Positions 17,807-27,405 of a DNA stretch of 64,000 nt are shown one piece after another. The DNA comes from Pontibacter silvestris (lineage in GTDB: Bacteria; Bacteroidota; Bacteroidia; Cytophagales; Hymenobacteraceae), in NCBI RefSeq assembly GCF_020907275.1, contig NZ_JAJJWI010000002.1, positions 147,432-211,431 of the forward strand, read 5' to 3'. The notes under the pieces were generated by a model. That model saw only the letters and a program-made list of their open reading frames with translations, was not told the DNA's origin and searched no databases. Made by a program: the position numbers and the translations under genes. Numbering within the stretch: the first letter of the stretch is position 1; each line of letters opens with the position of its first letter.

Positions 17807-19948
17807 ATGTCTTATAACGCGATAAACAAAACTATTCCTCTTCCGGATGGCCGGGAGATTATTATTGAAACTGGTAAACTAGCTAAACAGGCAGATGGAT
17901 CTGTAGTTGTAAAATTGGGTAACACCATGTTGCTCGCAGCTGTAGTTTCAAACAAAGAAGCCCGTGAAGGAGTGGATTTTTTGCCTCTTTCTGTTGACTA
18001 TCAAGAAAAGTTTGCTTCTTCAGGTAAAATACCTGGAGGTTTCCTTAGAAGAGAAGCAAGGCTTTCTGATTACGAAATATTAGTGTCTCGTTTGGTAGAC
18101 CGAGTACTGCGCCCGCTGTTCCCGGAAGACTACCATGCTGAAACACAAGTAACCATAAATCTTATTTCTGCTGATACAGAAATAATGCCGGATGCACTTG
18201 CGGCACTTGCTGCTTCTGCTGCATTGGCGGTGTCTGATATTCCATTCAATGGCCCTATCTCTGAAGTGCGTGTAGCCCGCATTGATGGCAAGTTAGTGAT
18301 CAATCCTAACGTAACCGAGTTACAACGTGCTGATATCGACCTGATGGTTGGTGCTTCATACGATAGTGTAGCCATGGTAGAGGGGGAGATGAACGAAGTG
18401 TCTGAGGCTGAAATGCTGGAAGCAATTCAGTTTGCACATGACGCTATTAAAGTGCAGTGCCAGGCGCAGAAAGAGCTTACTGAGTTAGTAGGTAAAACAG
18501 TTAAGCGTGAGTATTCGCACGAAACCCACGACGAAGAACTTCGCAAGATAGTTTATGATGCAACCTATCAGAAAGCTTATGAAGTAGCTAAAAGAGGTAG
18601 TGCCGTAAAAGCAGAGCGTAAAGAAGGTTTTGCTTCTGTTCTAAATGAGTTTATTTCTTCTTTGCCTGAAGACCATACGTATGATGAAGGGCTTATTAAA
18701 ACATACTTCCACGATGTAGAGAAGGAGGCTGTTCGTAACATGATATTGAATGATCGTGTTCGTCTGGATGGCCGTAAACTTGATGAGATCAGACCTATCT
18801 GGTCGGAGGTAAATTACCTGCCTGCTACACATGGTTCTGCTATCTTTACGCGTGGCGAAACACAGTCTTTGACAACAGTAACGCTGGGTACTAAGCTGGA
18901 TGAGCAGATGATCGACAGCGCCATGGTATCTGGTACAAATAAATTCTTATTGCACTATAACTTCCCAGCTTACTCTACCGGTGAGGTTAAGCCAAACAGA
19001 GGCCCGGGCCGACGTGAGGTAGGACACGGTAACCTGGCGTTGCGTGCCCTTAAAAAAGTGCTTCCTCCTGAAAATCAGAATCCATATACAATCCGTATTG
19101 TTTCCGATATCCTGGAGTCAAACGGTTCTTCTTCTATGGCTACGGTTTGTGCGGGTAGCTTAGCATTGATGGATGCCGGTGTTCCCGTAAAAGGTGGCGT
19201 GTCCGGTATTGCAATGGGTTTGATCACAGATGAGAAAACCGGAAATTTTGCTGTCTTGTCTGATATTTTAGGTGATGAAGACCACTTAGGAGATATGGAC
19301 TTTAAAGTGGCTGGTACGAAAGATGGTATCACTGCTTGCCAGATGGACATTAAAGTACAAGGCTTATCTTACGAAGTGCTGAGCCAGGCTCTTGCCCAGG
19401 CAAATGCAGGTCGTAGTCATATCTTAAACGAGATGTCTAAAACCATTTCGGCACCTAATGCAGATTATAAGCCACATACACCTCGTTCGTTCAACATTGT
19501 TATCGATAAAGAGTTTATTGGTGCTGTTATCGGGCCAGGCGGTAAAGTAATCCAGCAGATCCAAAAAGATACTGGTGCTACTATCATCATCGAAGAGAAA
19601 AATGAGAAAGGGCATGTAAATATCTTTGCCAGCAACCAGGAGTCTATGAACGATGCTGTTAGCAAGATCAAAGGTATTGTAGCACAGCCTGAAATTGGTG
19701 AAGTATACATTGGTAAAGTAAAGTCTATTCAGCCTTACGGAGCCTTTGTAGAGTTCATGCCAGGAAAAGATGGCTTGCTGCACATTTCTGAAATCAAGTT
19801 TGAGCGCCTGGAAAGTATGGAAGGAGTGCTTGAAATTGGTGAGGAAGTAAAAGTGAAGCTTATTGATGTAGACAAAAAGACTGGAAAGTTCAAGTTGTCT
19901 CGCAAAGCCGCTTTGCCAAAGCCTGATGCATCGGAACCTAGTAAATAG
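17807..19948 (+). CDS. pnp: Polyribonucleotide nucleotidyltransferase (PNPase)
   Basis: 713 aa. Phosphorolytic 3'-5' exoribonuclease in mRNA turnover. Two RNase PH domains (about 1-230 and 320-555; GRRE near the phosphate site, [16 protein letters not shown] in the second core), a KH domain with [17 protein letters not shown] at about 570 and a C-terminal S1 domain with [18 protein letters not shown]. Length and domain order are normal. It follows rpsO and precedes the primary sigma factor gene. Confidence 0.98.
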   Translation: MSYNAINKTIPLPDGREIIIETGKLAKQADGSVVVKLGNTMLLAAVVSNKEAREGVDFLPLSVDYQEKFASSGKIPGGFLRREARLSDYEILVSRLVDRVLRPLFPEDYHAETQVTINLISADTEIMPDALAALAASAALAVSDIPFNGPISEVRVARIDGKLVINPNVTELQRADIDLMVGASYDSVAMVEGEMNEVSEAEMLEAIQFAHDAIKVQCQAQKELTELVGKTVKREYSHETHDEELRKIVYDATYQKAYEVAKRGSAVKAERKEGFASVLNEFISSLPEDHTYDEGLIKTYFHDVEKEAVRNMILNDRVRLDGRKLDEIRPIWSEVNYLPATHGSAIFTRGETQSLTTVTLGTKLDEQMIDSAMVSGTNKFLLHYNFPAYSTGEVKPNRGPGRREVGHGNLALRALKKVLPPENQNPYTIRIVSDILESNGSSSMATVCAGSLALMDAGVPVKGGVSGIAMGLITDEKTGNFAVLSDILGDEDHLGDMDFKVAGTKDGITACQMDIKVQGLSYEVLSQALAQANAGRSHILNEMSKTISAPNADYKPHTPRSFNIVIDKEFIGAVIGPGGKVIQQIQKDTGATIIIEEKNEKGHVNIFASNQESMNDAVSKIKGIVAQPEIGEVYIGKVKSIQPYGAFVEFMPGKDGLLHISEIKFERLESMEGVLEIGEEVKVKLIDVDKKTGKFKLSRKAALPKPDASEPSK

Positions 19949-19957
19949 ATAATTGAT

Positions 19958-20004
19958 ATAACTCCTGGGCCTGTTTCTATAGCGGAACCAGGGTCAGGAG
20001 TTAT
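19958..20004 (+). terminator. Hairpin after pnp
   Basis: Arms ATAACTCCTG (19958-19967) and CAGGAGTTAT (19995-20004) are perfect but have a 27-base loop and no T run afterwards. It may be a weak terminator or a 3'-stabilising stem. Confidence 0.5.
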
Positions 20005-20129
20005 ATGCATAAGCGCAGTTCTGGTACTTGATTTTATTTCTAGGATATAAGAACTTTGCGCCGTTTTCTGTTGTTACCACACCGAGCCTAATTAATTTAA
20101 CACATTTTTTGCAATAACAATATACTCTG

Positions 20130-20993
20130 ATGAGACAACTCAAGATAAGCAAACAGATTACTAACCGCGAGAGCCAGTCGCTGGATAAGTATTTACAGGA
20201 GATTGGTAAAGTTGATTTGCTTACACCGGATGAAGAGGTTTCGTTAGCACAGAGAATTAGGGAAGGCGATCAGTTTGCACTTGAGAAATTAACAAAAGCC
20301 AACTTGCGCTTTGTGGTGTCAGTTGCCAAGCAATACCAGAACCAGGGACTTTCTTTAGGAGACCTTATTAATGAGGGGAACCTTGGTTTGATTAAAGCTG
20401 CCAAACGTTTCGACGAGACAAGAGGTTTTAAGTTTATTTCATATGCAGTTTGGTGGATCCGTCAGTCGATTCTGCAGGCTTTGGCCGAGCAGTCGCGTAT
20501 TGTGCGTTTGCCGCTTAACCGTGTAGGTTCGCTGAACAAAATTTCCAAATCATTCTCAGAGCTTGAGCAGAAGTTTGAGCGTGAGCCATCCCCGGAAGAG
20601 ATTGCTGAAGTACTGGAGCTTACAACTGCCGAAGTAGTAGACACACTTAAAATTTCTGGTCGCCACGTATCTGTGGATGCGCCGTTTGTACAAGGCGAAG
20701 AAAACCGCTTACTGGATGTATTAGAAAATGATGACGAAGAGTCTCCTGATACAGGCCTGATGAACGATTCACTCCGCAAAGAAGTACAGCGTGCCCTCTC
20801 TACGCTAACAAAACGTGAGGCAGATGTAATTACACTTTACTTTGGTTTAAATGGAGAGCACTCTCTTACACTGGAGGAAATAGGTGAGAAGTTTAACCTT
20901 ACCCGCGAACGTGTACGCCAGATCAAAGAAAAAGCAATCCGCAGATTGCGTCACACATCCAGAAGTAAAGCGCTTAAACCTTATTTAGGTTAG
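20130..20993 (+). CDS. rpoD: Primary sigma factor (RpoD/SigA family)
   Basis: 287 aa. Housekeeping sigma-70 factor of the short Bacteroidota type: no region 1.1, beginning with region 1.2 ([22 protein letters not shown]). Region 2 is complete ([38 protein letters not shown]), as are region 3 ([20 protein letters not shown]) and region 4 with its helix-turn-helix ([28 protein letters not shown]). It would read the TTG / TAnnTTTG promoters seen in this window. A strong terminator follows. Confidence 0.96.
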   Translation: MRQLKISKQITNRESQSLDKYLQEIGKVDLLTPDEEVSLAQRIREGDQFALEKLTKANLRFVVSVAKQYQNQGLSLGDLINEGNLGLIKAAKRFDETRGFKFISYAVWWIRQSILQALAEQSRIVRLPLNRVGSLNKISKSFSELEQKFEREPSPEEIAEVLELTTAEVVDTLKISGRHVSVDAPFVQGEENRLLDVLENDDEESPDTGLMNDSLRKEVQRALSTLTKREADVITLYFGLNGEHSLTLEEIGEKFNLTRERVRQIKEKAIRRLRHTSRSKALKPYLG

Positions 20994-21013
20994 TAGATAA
21001 ACCTTTACAGAAA

Positions 21014-21046
21014 CAGCCCCGGCGTATTAACCGGGGCTGTTTTTTT
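21014..21046 (+). terminator. Terminator of rpoD
   Basis: Perfect 9-bp stem CAGCCCCGG / CCGGGGCTG (21014-21022, 21031-21039) followed by seven T; a textbook intrinsic terminator. Confidence 0.93.
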
Positions 21047-21149
21047 GTTTTGATGCCTGAACCAATACTTCAATAATGCAGCACTGAATGCAGGCAGAGG
21101 GCAAGATTTTTTGTATACTTGCAGCCTAATTTCAGTTGTACTTGAAAAT

Positions 21150-22088
21150 ATGGATATAGAAAGAGTAAAATGCTTAATTATTGGCTCTGGACCTGCCGGT
21201 TACACAGCTGCTATATATGCTTCCAGAGCTGGCCTTCAACCTGTTTTATACCAGGGCCTGCAACCAGGTGGTCAATTAACAATAACCAATGATGTAGAGA
21301 ATTATCCTGGTTACCCCGATGGAATAATGGGGCCTGAAATGATGGAAGATTTCAGAAAGCAGGCGGAACGGTTTGGTACTGATATCCGCTACGGCATAGC
21401 CACTGCTGTCGATTTTTCTTCCCAGCCGCACAAAGTCACCATTGATGACCATAAAGTAATTGAGGCACATGCTGTCATCATTTCTACAGGAGCTTCAGCA
21501 AAATGGCTTGGGCTTGAGTCAGAAGCTAAACTTAATGGTAGCGGTGTTTCTGCTTGCGCCGTTTGTGATGGTTTCTTCTATCGAGGACAGGATGTTGCTG
21601 TTGTTGGTGCCGGTGATACAGCCGCTGAAGAGGCTACTTACCTGGCGAATCTTTGCAATAAAGTGTATATGATTGTTCGCCGTGATGAAATGCGTGCCTC
21701 TACTATTATGCAGGAACGTGTAAAGCGTACCAAGAACATTGAGGTGCTCTGGAACTCTGTAACGGATGAAATTATGGGGCAGCATGCTGTAGATGGAGTG
21801 CGTGTAAAAAATGTACTTACAAATGAGCTGAAGGAGATTTCTGTTCAGGGCTTTTTTGTGGCTATTGGGCACAAGCCTAACTCTGACATCTTTGCAGATT
21901 TCTTGAACATGGATGAAAACGGTTATATCAGGACGATTCCTGGCACATCCAAAACCAATATTGATGGTGTGTTTGCTTGTGGAGATGTGCAGGACTTTAC
22001 TTACCGCCAGGCAGTTACTGCTGCCGGATCAGGGTGTATGGCCGCACTGGATGCAGAACGCTATCTGGCAGCCAGAGAATTGCATTAG
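21150..22088 (+). CDS. trxB: Thioredoxin-disulfide reductase
   Basis: 312 aa from the ATG at 21150; the longer frame from 21111 adds 13 residues without family similarity. FAD-binding GSGPAG at 12-17, the redox-active Cys136-Ala-Val-Cys139 (SACAVCDGFF), the NADPH-binding GAGDTAAEEA, and the C-terminal FACGDVQDFTYRQAVTAAGSG FAD contact. The enzyme transfers electrons from NADPH to thioredoxin in the cytoplasm. It is monocistronic or loosely linked to the downstream M23 peptidase gene. Confidence 0.96.
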   Translation: MDIERVKCLIIGSGPAGYTAAIYASRAGLQPVLYQGLQPGGQLTITNDVENYPGYPDGIMGPEMMEDFRKQAERFGTDIRYGIATAVDFSSQPHKVTIDDHKVIEAHAVIISTGASAKWLGLESEAKLNGSGVSACAVCDGFFYRGQDVAVVGAGDTAAEEATYLANLCNKVYMIVRRDEMRASTIMQERVKRTKNIEVLWNSVTDEIMGQHAVDGVRVKNVLTNELKEISVQGFFVAIGHKPNSDIFADFLNMDENGYIRTIPGTSKTNIDGVFACGDVQDFTYRQAVTAAGSGCMAALDAERYLAARELH

Positions 22089-22229
22089 ATTTTTGATGCT
22101 GAGACTCTTCGTGTTGCACTATAATATAGGGTGCAGTGTTGGAAGATTTACAATAAAATGGCTGTTCTGTAGTTTAAAAATTCGATAAGCACTTTTAAAA
22201 CGAATGCAGCATAGCCGAAATTGATGCTA

Positions 22230-23285
22230 ATGTCAAGAATAAAAACACCCTTATTCTTTGTACTTTTTTTGCTTTTTGCTTTAGTAAGCTCTTCCAGCTC
22301 TTTTGCACAAAGTAAGGGTAAAGTAAAAGATTTTTTTAAGGTAAAGTCACCGAAGATAGATTATGTCAGGCCTGACACAACTATCCTGATTAAGTATGAG
22401 GAGTTCCCTGATGATGATTCGGAAGCTAATAAATCTATTTACTTCAACCCAAAGAAAGAACTTTCTATCGTAAGCGAAGATACCACAGAACTGGACCTGG
22501 GGGAGCAGCACATTGTAGAAATGTCTGAAGAAGTACTGGTAGATTCTACCTGGATCAAAATTGCTGGTTATTATGCCATTTGGGATACACATAGTATCAA
22601 CCCTTACCGTATTGATGGCCGGCAGCTAAAAGATACAGTAGATGTTGTGCTGTATGATCCCAAATTAAACCGGGATTATAAAATGCCTTTGGTTAAAACT
22701 CCAATTACTAGTCATTTTGGAGGCCGGTGGGGAAAATGGCATTTTGGTACCGATATTGATTTGGAAACCGGAGATTCTGTTCGCGCGGCCTTCGATGGTG
22801 TTGTAAGGATTAATAAATGGGATGGTGGTGGCTTCGGTAATTACATTGTAGTACGCCATTATAATGGTTTGGAAACAGTGTATGGGCATATGAGCAAAGC
22901 TATTGCCCAGCCAGGCCAGTTTGTAAAGGCTGGAGAACTTATTGGTTTGGGAGGCAGCACTGGGAGAAGCACTGGATCTCATCTTCATTACGAGGTGCGA
23001 TACCAGGGTAACCCTATTGACCCGGAAAACATGTATGATTTCCCTGATTATCTCCTGAAAGGTCAAAGTTTTCAGATTACGTCAGCCCTGTTTAATTATT
23101 ATAACAGTGCCGGGAAAGGGAGTCCCAGTTCAGGTCGGAGAGTTGCTTATCATACGATCCGTAGTGGTGATACACTTTCAGGTATTGCTAAAAAGTATGG
23201 TGTATCTGTAAGCCAGATTACAAAATTAAATGGTATCAGCACCCGAACTACCTTAAGGTTGGGAAGGAAGCTTCGTATCAGGTAA
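22230..23285 (+). CDS. M23 peptidase with C-terminal LysM domain
   Basis: About 351 aa. An N-terminal signal (PLFFVLFLLFALVSSSSSFAQ) exports it. The M23/LytM domain spans about 150-265 with HFGGRWGKWHFGTDID (zinc ligands His and Asp) and HLHYEVR; a C-terminal LysM (HTIRSGDTLSGIAKKYGVS) binds peptidoglycan. It probably cuts peptide cross-links or serves as an amidase activator. Start is ATG 22230 or 22224; both lie before the signal peptide. bshB1 starts 16 bases downstream, so the two are probably one transcript. Confidence 0.9.
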   Translation: MSRIKTPLFFVLFLLFALVSSSSSFAQSKGKVKDFFKVKSPKIDYVRPDTTILIKYEEFPDDDSEANKSIYFNPKKELSIVSEDTTELDLGEQHIVEMSEEVLVDSTWIKIAGYYAIWDTHSINPYRIDGRQLKDTVDVVLYDPKLNRDYKMPLVKTPITSHFGGRWGKWHFGTDIDLETGDSVRAAFDGVVRINKWDGGGFGNYIVVRHYNGLETVYGHMSKAIAQPGQFVKAGELIGLGGSTGRSTGSHLHYEVRYQGNPIDPENMYDFPDYLLKGQSFQITSALFNYYNSAGKGSPSSGRRVAYHTIRSGDTLSGIAKKYGVSVSQITKLNGISTRTTLRLGRKLRIR

Positions 23286-23301
23286 AACATCAACAGAAAT
23301 T

Positions 23302-24021
23302 ATGAAATTGGATATACTTGCCTTTGCAGCCCATGCCGATGATGTAGAGTTAGGTTGCTCAGGTACTTTAGTTGCACATATTGCCACTGGTAAAAAGGTA
23401 GGCATTGTAGATTTAACAAGGGGAGAACTTGGTACCAGAGGTACTCCGGAAGTTCGTGCTGCTGAGGCAGAAGATTCTGCAAGGATTCTTGGTGCTGAAG
23501 TGCGTGATAATCTTGAATTTGCTGATGGTTTTTTTGTCAATGACAGGGCTCATCAGCTAAAAGTGGTAGAGAAGATCCGCCAGTACCAACCGGAGATTGT
23601 TATCATGAATGCTGTTCATGATCGCCACCCGGACCATGGCAGAGGCTCTGTGGTAGTATCAGAGGCATGCTTTCTTGCTGGTCTTAAAATGATTGAGACA
23701 GTAGGAGATGATGGAGTTCAGCAGCAGGCATGGCGGCCTAAGGCTGTTTATCACTTCATACAGGACAGATACATTAAGCCTGACCTGGTGGTTGATGTAA
23801 CGCCTTTCTGGGATAAGAAAATGGAGAGTATAAGGGCATTCAAGTCACAGTTCTTCAACCCAGACGACAACTCACCAAATACCTATATTTCATCTCCGGA
23901 GTTTCTGGAGTTTGTAGAAGCCAGAGCCAAAGAATATGGACATTCCATTGGTGTAAAATATGGTGAAGGGTTTACAACAGAACGGCACATAGGGGTGAAC
24001 AATCTGTTCGATTTGATCTAG
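23302..24021 (+). CDS. bshB1: Bacillithiol biosynthesis deacetylase BshB1
   Basis: 239-residue LmbE/PIG-L family zinc hydrolase that removes the acetyl group from GlcNAc-malate in bacillithiol synthesis. The zinc motif AHADDVE is at 10-16, and HPDHGRGS near residue 110 supplies the other ligands. LTRGELGTRGTPEVRAAEA and the C-terminal KYGEGFTTERHIGV are specific to the BshB1 group. This implies that the organism uses bacillithiol as a low-molecular-weight thiol. No other bsh gene is in the window. Confidence 0.93.
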   Translation: MKLDILAFAAHADDVELGCSGTLVAHIATGKKVGIVDLTRGELGTRGTPEVRAAEAEDSARILGAEVRDNLEFADGFFVNDRAHQLKVVEKIRQYQPEIVIMNAVHDRHPDHGRGSVVVSEACFLAGLKMIETVGDDGVQQQAWRPKAVYHFIQDRYIKPDLVVDVTPFWDKKMESIRAFKSQFFNPDDNSPNTYISSPEFLEFVEARAKEYGHSIGVKYGEGFTTERHIGVNNLFDLI

Positions 24022-24049
24022 CGTAACATCAGAAATAAGTATCATAGTT

Positions 24050-24084
24050 GAAGGGGCTGCCAGAATACAATCTGGAGCCTCTTC
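24050..24084. terminator. Hairpin between convergent bshB1 and biotin carboxylase genes
   Basis: Imperfect stem: GAAG/CTTC, GGC/GCC and CCAGA/TCTGG around the loop ATACAA, between two convergent stop codons. There is no clear T run, so its strength is uncertain. Confidence 0.4.
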
Positions 24085-24088
24085 TGCT

Positions 24089-25585
24089 TTACAACCTGTT
24101 TCTTCGCCAATTTGAAGCTACAGCTGTGCCTTCAGTTAAAGCTACGGCTGTTTTAGGTTTATGCTTGTCAAGTAAAATTGCTGCTAAAACAGCTGCTATT
24201 TCTTCTATATCAGTATCAGTTTGTTGTTTTAAAACATCAGGAGAAAAATAGCGCTCAACAAACTTTGTATCAAACTTGCCACTAACAAAAGCCTCGTGCT
24301 GCAGCACAAATCTTCCAAAAGGAAGGGTTGTTTCTATTCCGGTTATTTGATATTCATCAATGGCGCGTAGCATTTTATCGATTGCTTCTTTGCGGTTTTT
24401 GCCGAAGGTAATGAGTTTCGCGATCATAGGATCATAAAAGATTGGAACTTCCATACTTTGTTCAAAGCCATCATCTACCCGAACACCTAAACCCTGAGGA
24501 CGGATATATGTGTTTAAACGGCCAATGTCTGGCAGGAAATTGTTAGCGGGGTCTTCAGCATAAACACGCAGCTCCAGTGCATGACCATTTATTTGAAGTT
24601 GTTCCTGCTGAAAGCTTATTGCTTCGCCCTGTGCAATCTTAATCTGTTCTTTTACTAAGTCCAGTCCTGTTATTTGCTCTGTTACAGGGTGTTCTACCTG
24701 TAAACGTGTATTCATTTCCAGAAAATAAAAGTTCAGGTGCTCGTCCATTAAAAATTCAACGGTTCCTGCTCCAACATAATCACAGGCTTTGGCTACATTA
24801 ACGGCACAAAGTCCCATTTCTTGGCGCAGGTCTGGTGTAAGTATGGCGGAAGGAGCCTCCTCAATCACTTTCTGGTGCCGCCGCTGTATGGAGCACTCGC
24901 GCTCAAACAAATGAAGAATATTGCCATGAATATCTCCTAATACCTGTATTTCTATATGACGAGGTGAGTTAACATATTTTTCAATAAACACCGAACCATC
25001 ACCAAAAGCAGATTGTGCTTCACTTATTGCTAATTGCATTTGTTCTTCAAATTGCTCCAGCTGTTCTACTACTCGCATTCCTTTTCCTCCACCACCGGCA
25101 CTGGCTTTTATCAGTAAAGGAAAGCCTATGTTCCGGGCTATTTCTTTAGCCTTTTCAACATCCGTTATAGCTTCATCTGTACCGGGAACCATCGGAATAT
25201 TATATTTTGCAACAGCTGCTTTGGCAGCTAGCTTATTACCCATCAGTTTAATTGCTGCAGGAGAGGGGCCTATAAAAATAAGACCTGCTTCCTGAATTTT
25301 TTGAGCAAAGGCCGCATTCTCTGAAAGAAAGCCGTAGCCAGGGTGAATAGCGTCAACATGCAGGGTTTTGCAAGTGTCAATAATTTTATCGCCACATAAA
25401 TAAGACTCGCTGGACTTGGAACCTCCAACACACATAGCCTCATCTGCATACCGAACATGCAAGGCATTACGATCGGCTTCGCTGAATATGGCTACAGTTG
25501 AGATGCCCATTTCTTTGGCAGAGCGCATAATACGTAAAGCTATTTCACCTCTGTTAGCTACCAGAATCTTATTTATCTTTCTCAT
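24089..25585 (-). CDS. Biotin carboxylase (acetyl/propionyl-CoA carboxylase alpha-type)
   Basis: 498 aa from the ATG at 25585; the TTG-started frame at 25612 adds nine unneeded residues. It begins KILVANRGEIALRIMRSAKEMG, has the ATP-grasp glycine loop KASAGGGGKGMR, FIEKYVNSPRHIEIQVLGD, the RECSIQRRHQK block and EMNTRLQVEHPVTE. It carboxylates biotin on a carrier protein with ATP and bicarbonate. The sequence ends about 50 residues beyond a minimal AccC and carries no biotin-attachment site, so a separate carrier is needed. No carrier or carboxyltransferase gene is adjacent. It could be AccC or a PCC-type subunit. Confidence 0.88.
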   Translation of the reverse strand: MRKINKILVANRGEIALRIMRSAKEMGISTVAIFSEADRNALHVRYADEAMCVGGSKSSESYLCGDKIIDTCKTLHVDAIHPGYGFLSENAAFAQKIQEAGLIFIGPSPAAIKLMGNKLAAKAAVAKYNIPMVPGTDEAITDVEKAKEIARNIGFPLLIKASAGGGGKGMRVVEQLEQFEEQMQLAISEAQSAFGDGSVFIEKYVNSPRHIEIQVLGDIHGNILHLFERECSIQRRHQKVIEEAPSAILTPDLRQEMGLCAVNVAKACDYVGAGTVEFLMDEHLNFYFLEMNTRLQVEHPVTEQITGLDLVKEQIKIAQGEAISFQQEQLQINGHALELRVYAEDPANNFLPDIGRLNTYIRPQGLGVRVDDGFEQSMEVPIFYDPMIAKLITFGKNRKEAIDKMLRAIDEYQITGIETTLPFGRFVLQHEAFVSGKFDTKFVERYFSPDVLKQQTDTDIEEIAAVLAAILLDKHKPKTAVALTEGTAVASNWRRNRL

Positions 25586-25795
25586 GCTGAAGCCGAGTTT
25601 GTTTGTTATCAAATAAATTATTTTAAGGGAAAAGTCAAAGTTTTAGCCCTAAAATCAGTCTCACAAAGCGCCTTATAAATTGTATATGAAGCTTTAAAAA
25701 CATAAATTTGCATTGCACTATGCATATTCAGTTTGATTATACTGTTAAGCGAATATTTAATCTGAAATTATCCCGATAACTTAATTATTACACAA

Positions 25796-27034
25796 GTGGA
25801 TTTATTTGAAAAGTTGTTGACCAATAGAGGTCCGTTAGGCAGCCACTCACATTACGCTCATGGCTATTTCACGTTTCCAAAATTAGAAGGCGAGATTGCT
25901 CCGCGTATGAAGTTCCGAGGTAAGGATGTGTTGACGTGGAGCCTGAACAACTACCTTGGTTTGGCCAACCATCCTGAGGTGCGTAAAGCTGATGCTGAGG
26001 CGGCTGCAGAGTGGGGAATGGCGACTCCAATGGGAGCACGTATTATGTCAGGAAATACGAACCTGCATGAGAAATTAGAGGCTGAATTAGCAGAATTTGT
26101 TCAGAAGCCTGATGCACTTCTACTTAATTTTGGTTATCAGGGTGTAATTTCTATCATTGATGCCTTAGTTGACCGCCACGACGTAATTGTTTATGATGCA
26201 GAGTCTCATGCATGTATTATTGATGGCGTTCGATTGCACCAAGGGAAACGTTTTGTGTATGCACATAACGATATGGGTAACCTGGAAAAACAACTGGAAC
26301 GTGCAACACGTTGGGCAGAAAACACAGGTGGCGCTATTTTGGTGATTACGGAAGGTGTATTCGGTATGTCTGGTAACTTAGGTAACTTAGCCGACATCGT
26401 CGCACTAAAGCAGAAGTTTAACTTCAGGCTGTTTGTAGACGATGCACATGGTTTCGGTACTATGGGTAAAACTGGTGCTGGTACAGGCGAGCATTTAGGT
26501 GCACAAGATGGTATAGACGTTTATTTCTCTACGTTTGCTAAATCTATGGCCAGCATTGGTGCATTTGTTGCCTCTAACGAACAGGTAGTAGAATACCTCC
26601 GCTACAACATGCGCTCTCAGATTTTTGCTAAGTCGTTGCCTATGCCATTAGTGGTAGGTGCACTTAAGCGCCTGGAGCTGCTTCGCTCTAAGCCAGAATT
26701 AAAAGATAAGCTTTGGGAGGTTGTAAGTGCTCTGCAAAGCGGCTTGCGTGAAAAAGGTTTTAATATTGGCACCACACAATCTCCTGTAACTCCTGTATTT
26801 CTGAATGGACAGATTCCTGATGCTACACAGCTGACACTGGACCTTCGCGAAAACCACAGTATTTTCTGCTCTATTGTAGTGTATCCTGTCGTGCCTAAAG
26901 ATGTGATTATGCTACGCCTTATTCCAACGGCTGCTCATACGCTGGAGGATGTAAAGGAAACGATTGTTGCTTTTGAGAAAATAGCACAAAAGTTAGATAA
27001 AGGCTTGTACTCCACTTCTGCGGTAACGGCCTAA
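25796..27034 (+). CDS. Alpha-oxoamine synthase family PLP enzyme
   Basis: 412 aa with a GTG start. Fold-type I PLP enzyme related to BioF, 2-amino-3-ketobutyrate ligase and serine palmitoyltransferase: SLNNYLGLANHPEV (49-62), DAESHACIIDG, VDDAHGFG (214-221, Asp/His cofactor contacts) and the PLP lysine K249 in FSTFAKSMASIG. These enzymes join an amino acid to an acyl-CoA with loss of CO2. The Lys region (TFAK rather than TFSK) and the tyrosine-rich N-terminus set it apart from BioF, so a sphingolipid or sulfonolipid base synthase is possible. No lipid genes are adjacent to decide. Confidence 0.75.
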   Translation: MDLFEKLLTNRGPLGSHSHYAHGYFTFPKLEGEIAPRMKFRGKDVLTWSLNNYLGLANHPEVRKADAEAAAEWGMATPMGARIMSGNTNLHEKLEAELAEFVQKPDALLLNFGYQGVISIIDALVDRHDVIVYDAESHACIIDGVRLHQGKRFVYAHNDMGNLEKQLERATRWAENTGGAILVITEGVFGMSGNLGNLADIVALKQKFNFRLFVDDAHGFGTMGKTGAGTGEHLGAQDGIDVYFSTFAKSMASIGAFVASNEQVVEYLRYNMRSQIFAKSLPMPLVVGALKRLELLRSKPELKDKLWEVVSALQSGLREKGFNIGTTQSPVTPVFLNGQIPDATQLTLDLRENHSIFCSIVVYPVVPKDVIMLRLIPTAAHTLEDVKETIVAFEKIAQKLDKGLYSTSAVTA

Positions 27035-27140
27035 TTTCTCACTGAAGGCATATATCTTAAATCCTTAATTTTTGCTTGTTTGTATTAAATGTGTATATTA
27101 GAGCGTTAAAAACATATTTTTCACTATAATAATAGCCCTA

Positions 27141-27332
27141 ATGGACAACAACTTTAGCAAACTCAAAGATCTTGTATTGTCTCTAGAATCAGACTTCGAG
27201 AAATTCTACGAGAAGAACAATGCAGCTGCTGGTACTCGTGTACGTAAAGGTATGCAAGACCTTAAAAACATGGCTCAGGATATCCGTAAGGAAGTTCAAG
27301 ACATTAAGAATAGCACTGCTGATAACGCATAA
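27141..27332 (+). CDS. Hc1-like (histone H1-like) small protein
   Basis: 63 aa; a charged, helical protein with a conserved Bacteroidota pattern (LKDLVLSLESDFEKFYEKNNAAAGTRVRKGMQDLKNMAQ). It is normally annotated as histone H1-like or Hc1 family. It lacks the long Lys/Ala tail of chlamydial Hc1, so DNA binding is plausible but unproven. It ends in a strong hairpin shared with tyrS. Confidence 0.85.
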   Translation: MDNNFSKLKDLVLSLESDFEKFYEKNNAAAGTRVRKGMQDLKNMAQDIRKEVQDIKNSTADNA

Positions 27333-27347
27333 GGCTATTCTGGTAAT

Positions 27348-27391
27348 AAACAGAAAAGGCGATCTGTATAGATCGCCTTTTCTGTTTTAAG
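27348..27391. terminator. Bidirectional terminator between Hc1-like gene and tyrS
   Basis: Perfect 17-bp stem (27348-27364 and 27371-27387; core GGCGATC/GATCGCC) with a 6-base loop, A-rich on the left and T-rich on the right, so it can end both convergent transcripts. Confidence 0.92.
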
Positions 27392-27405
27392 AGCCTGTTA
27401 ATTAA

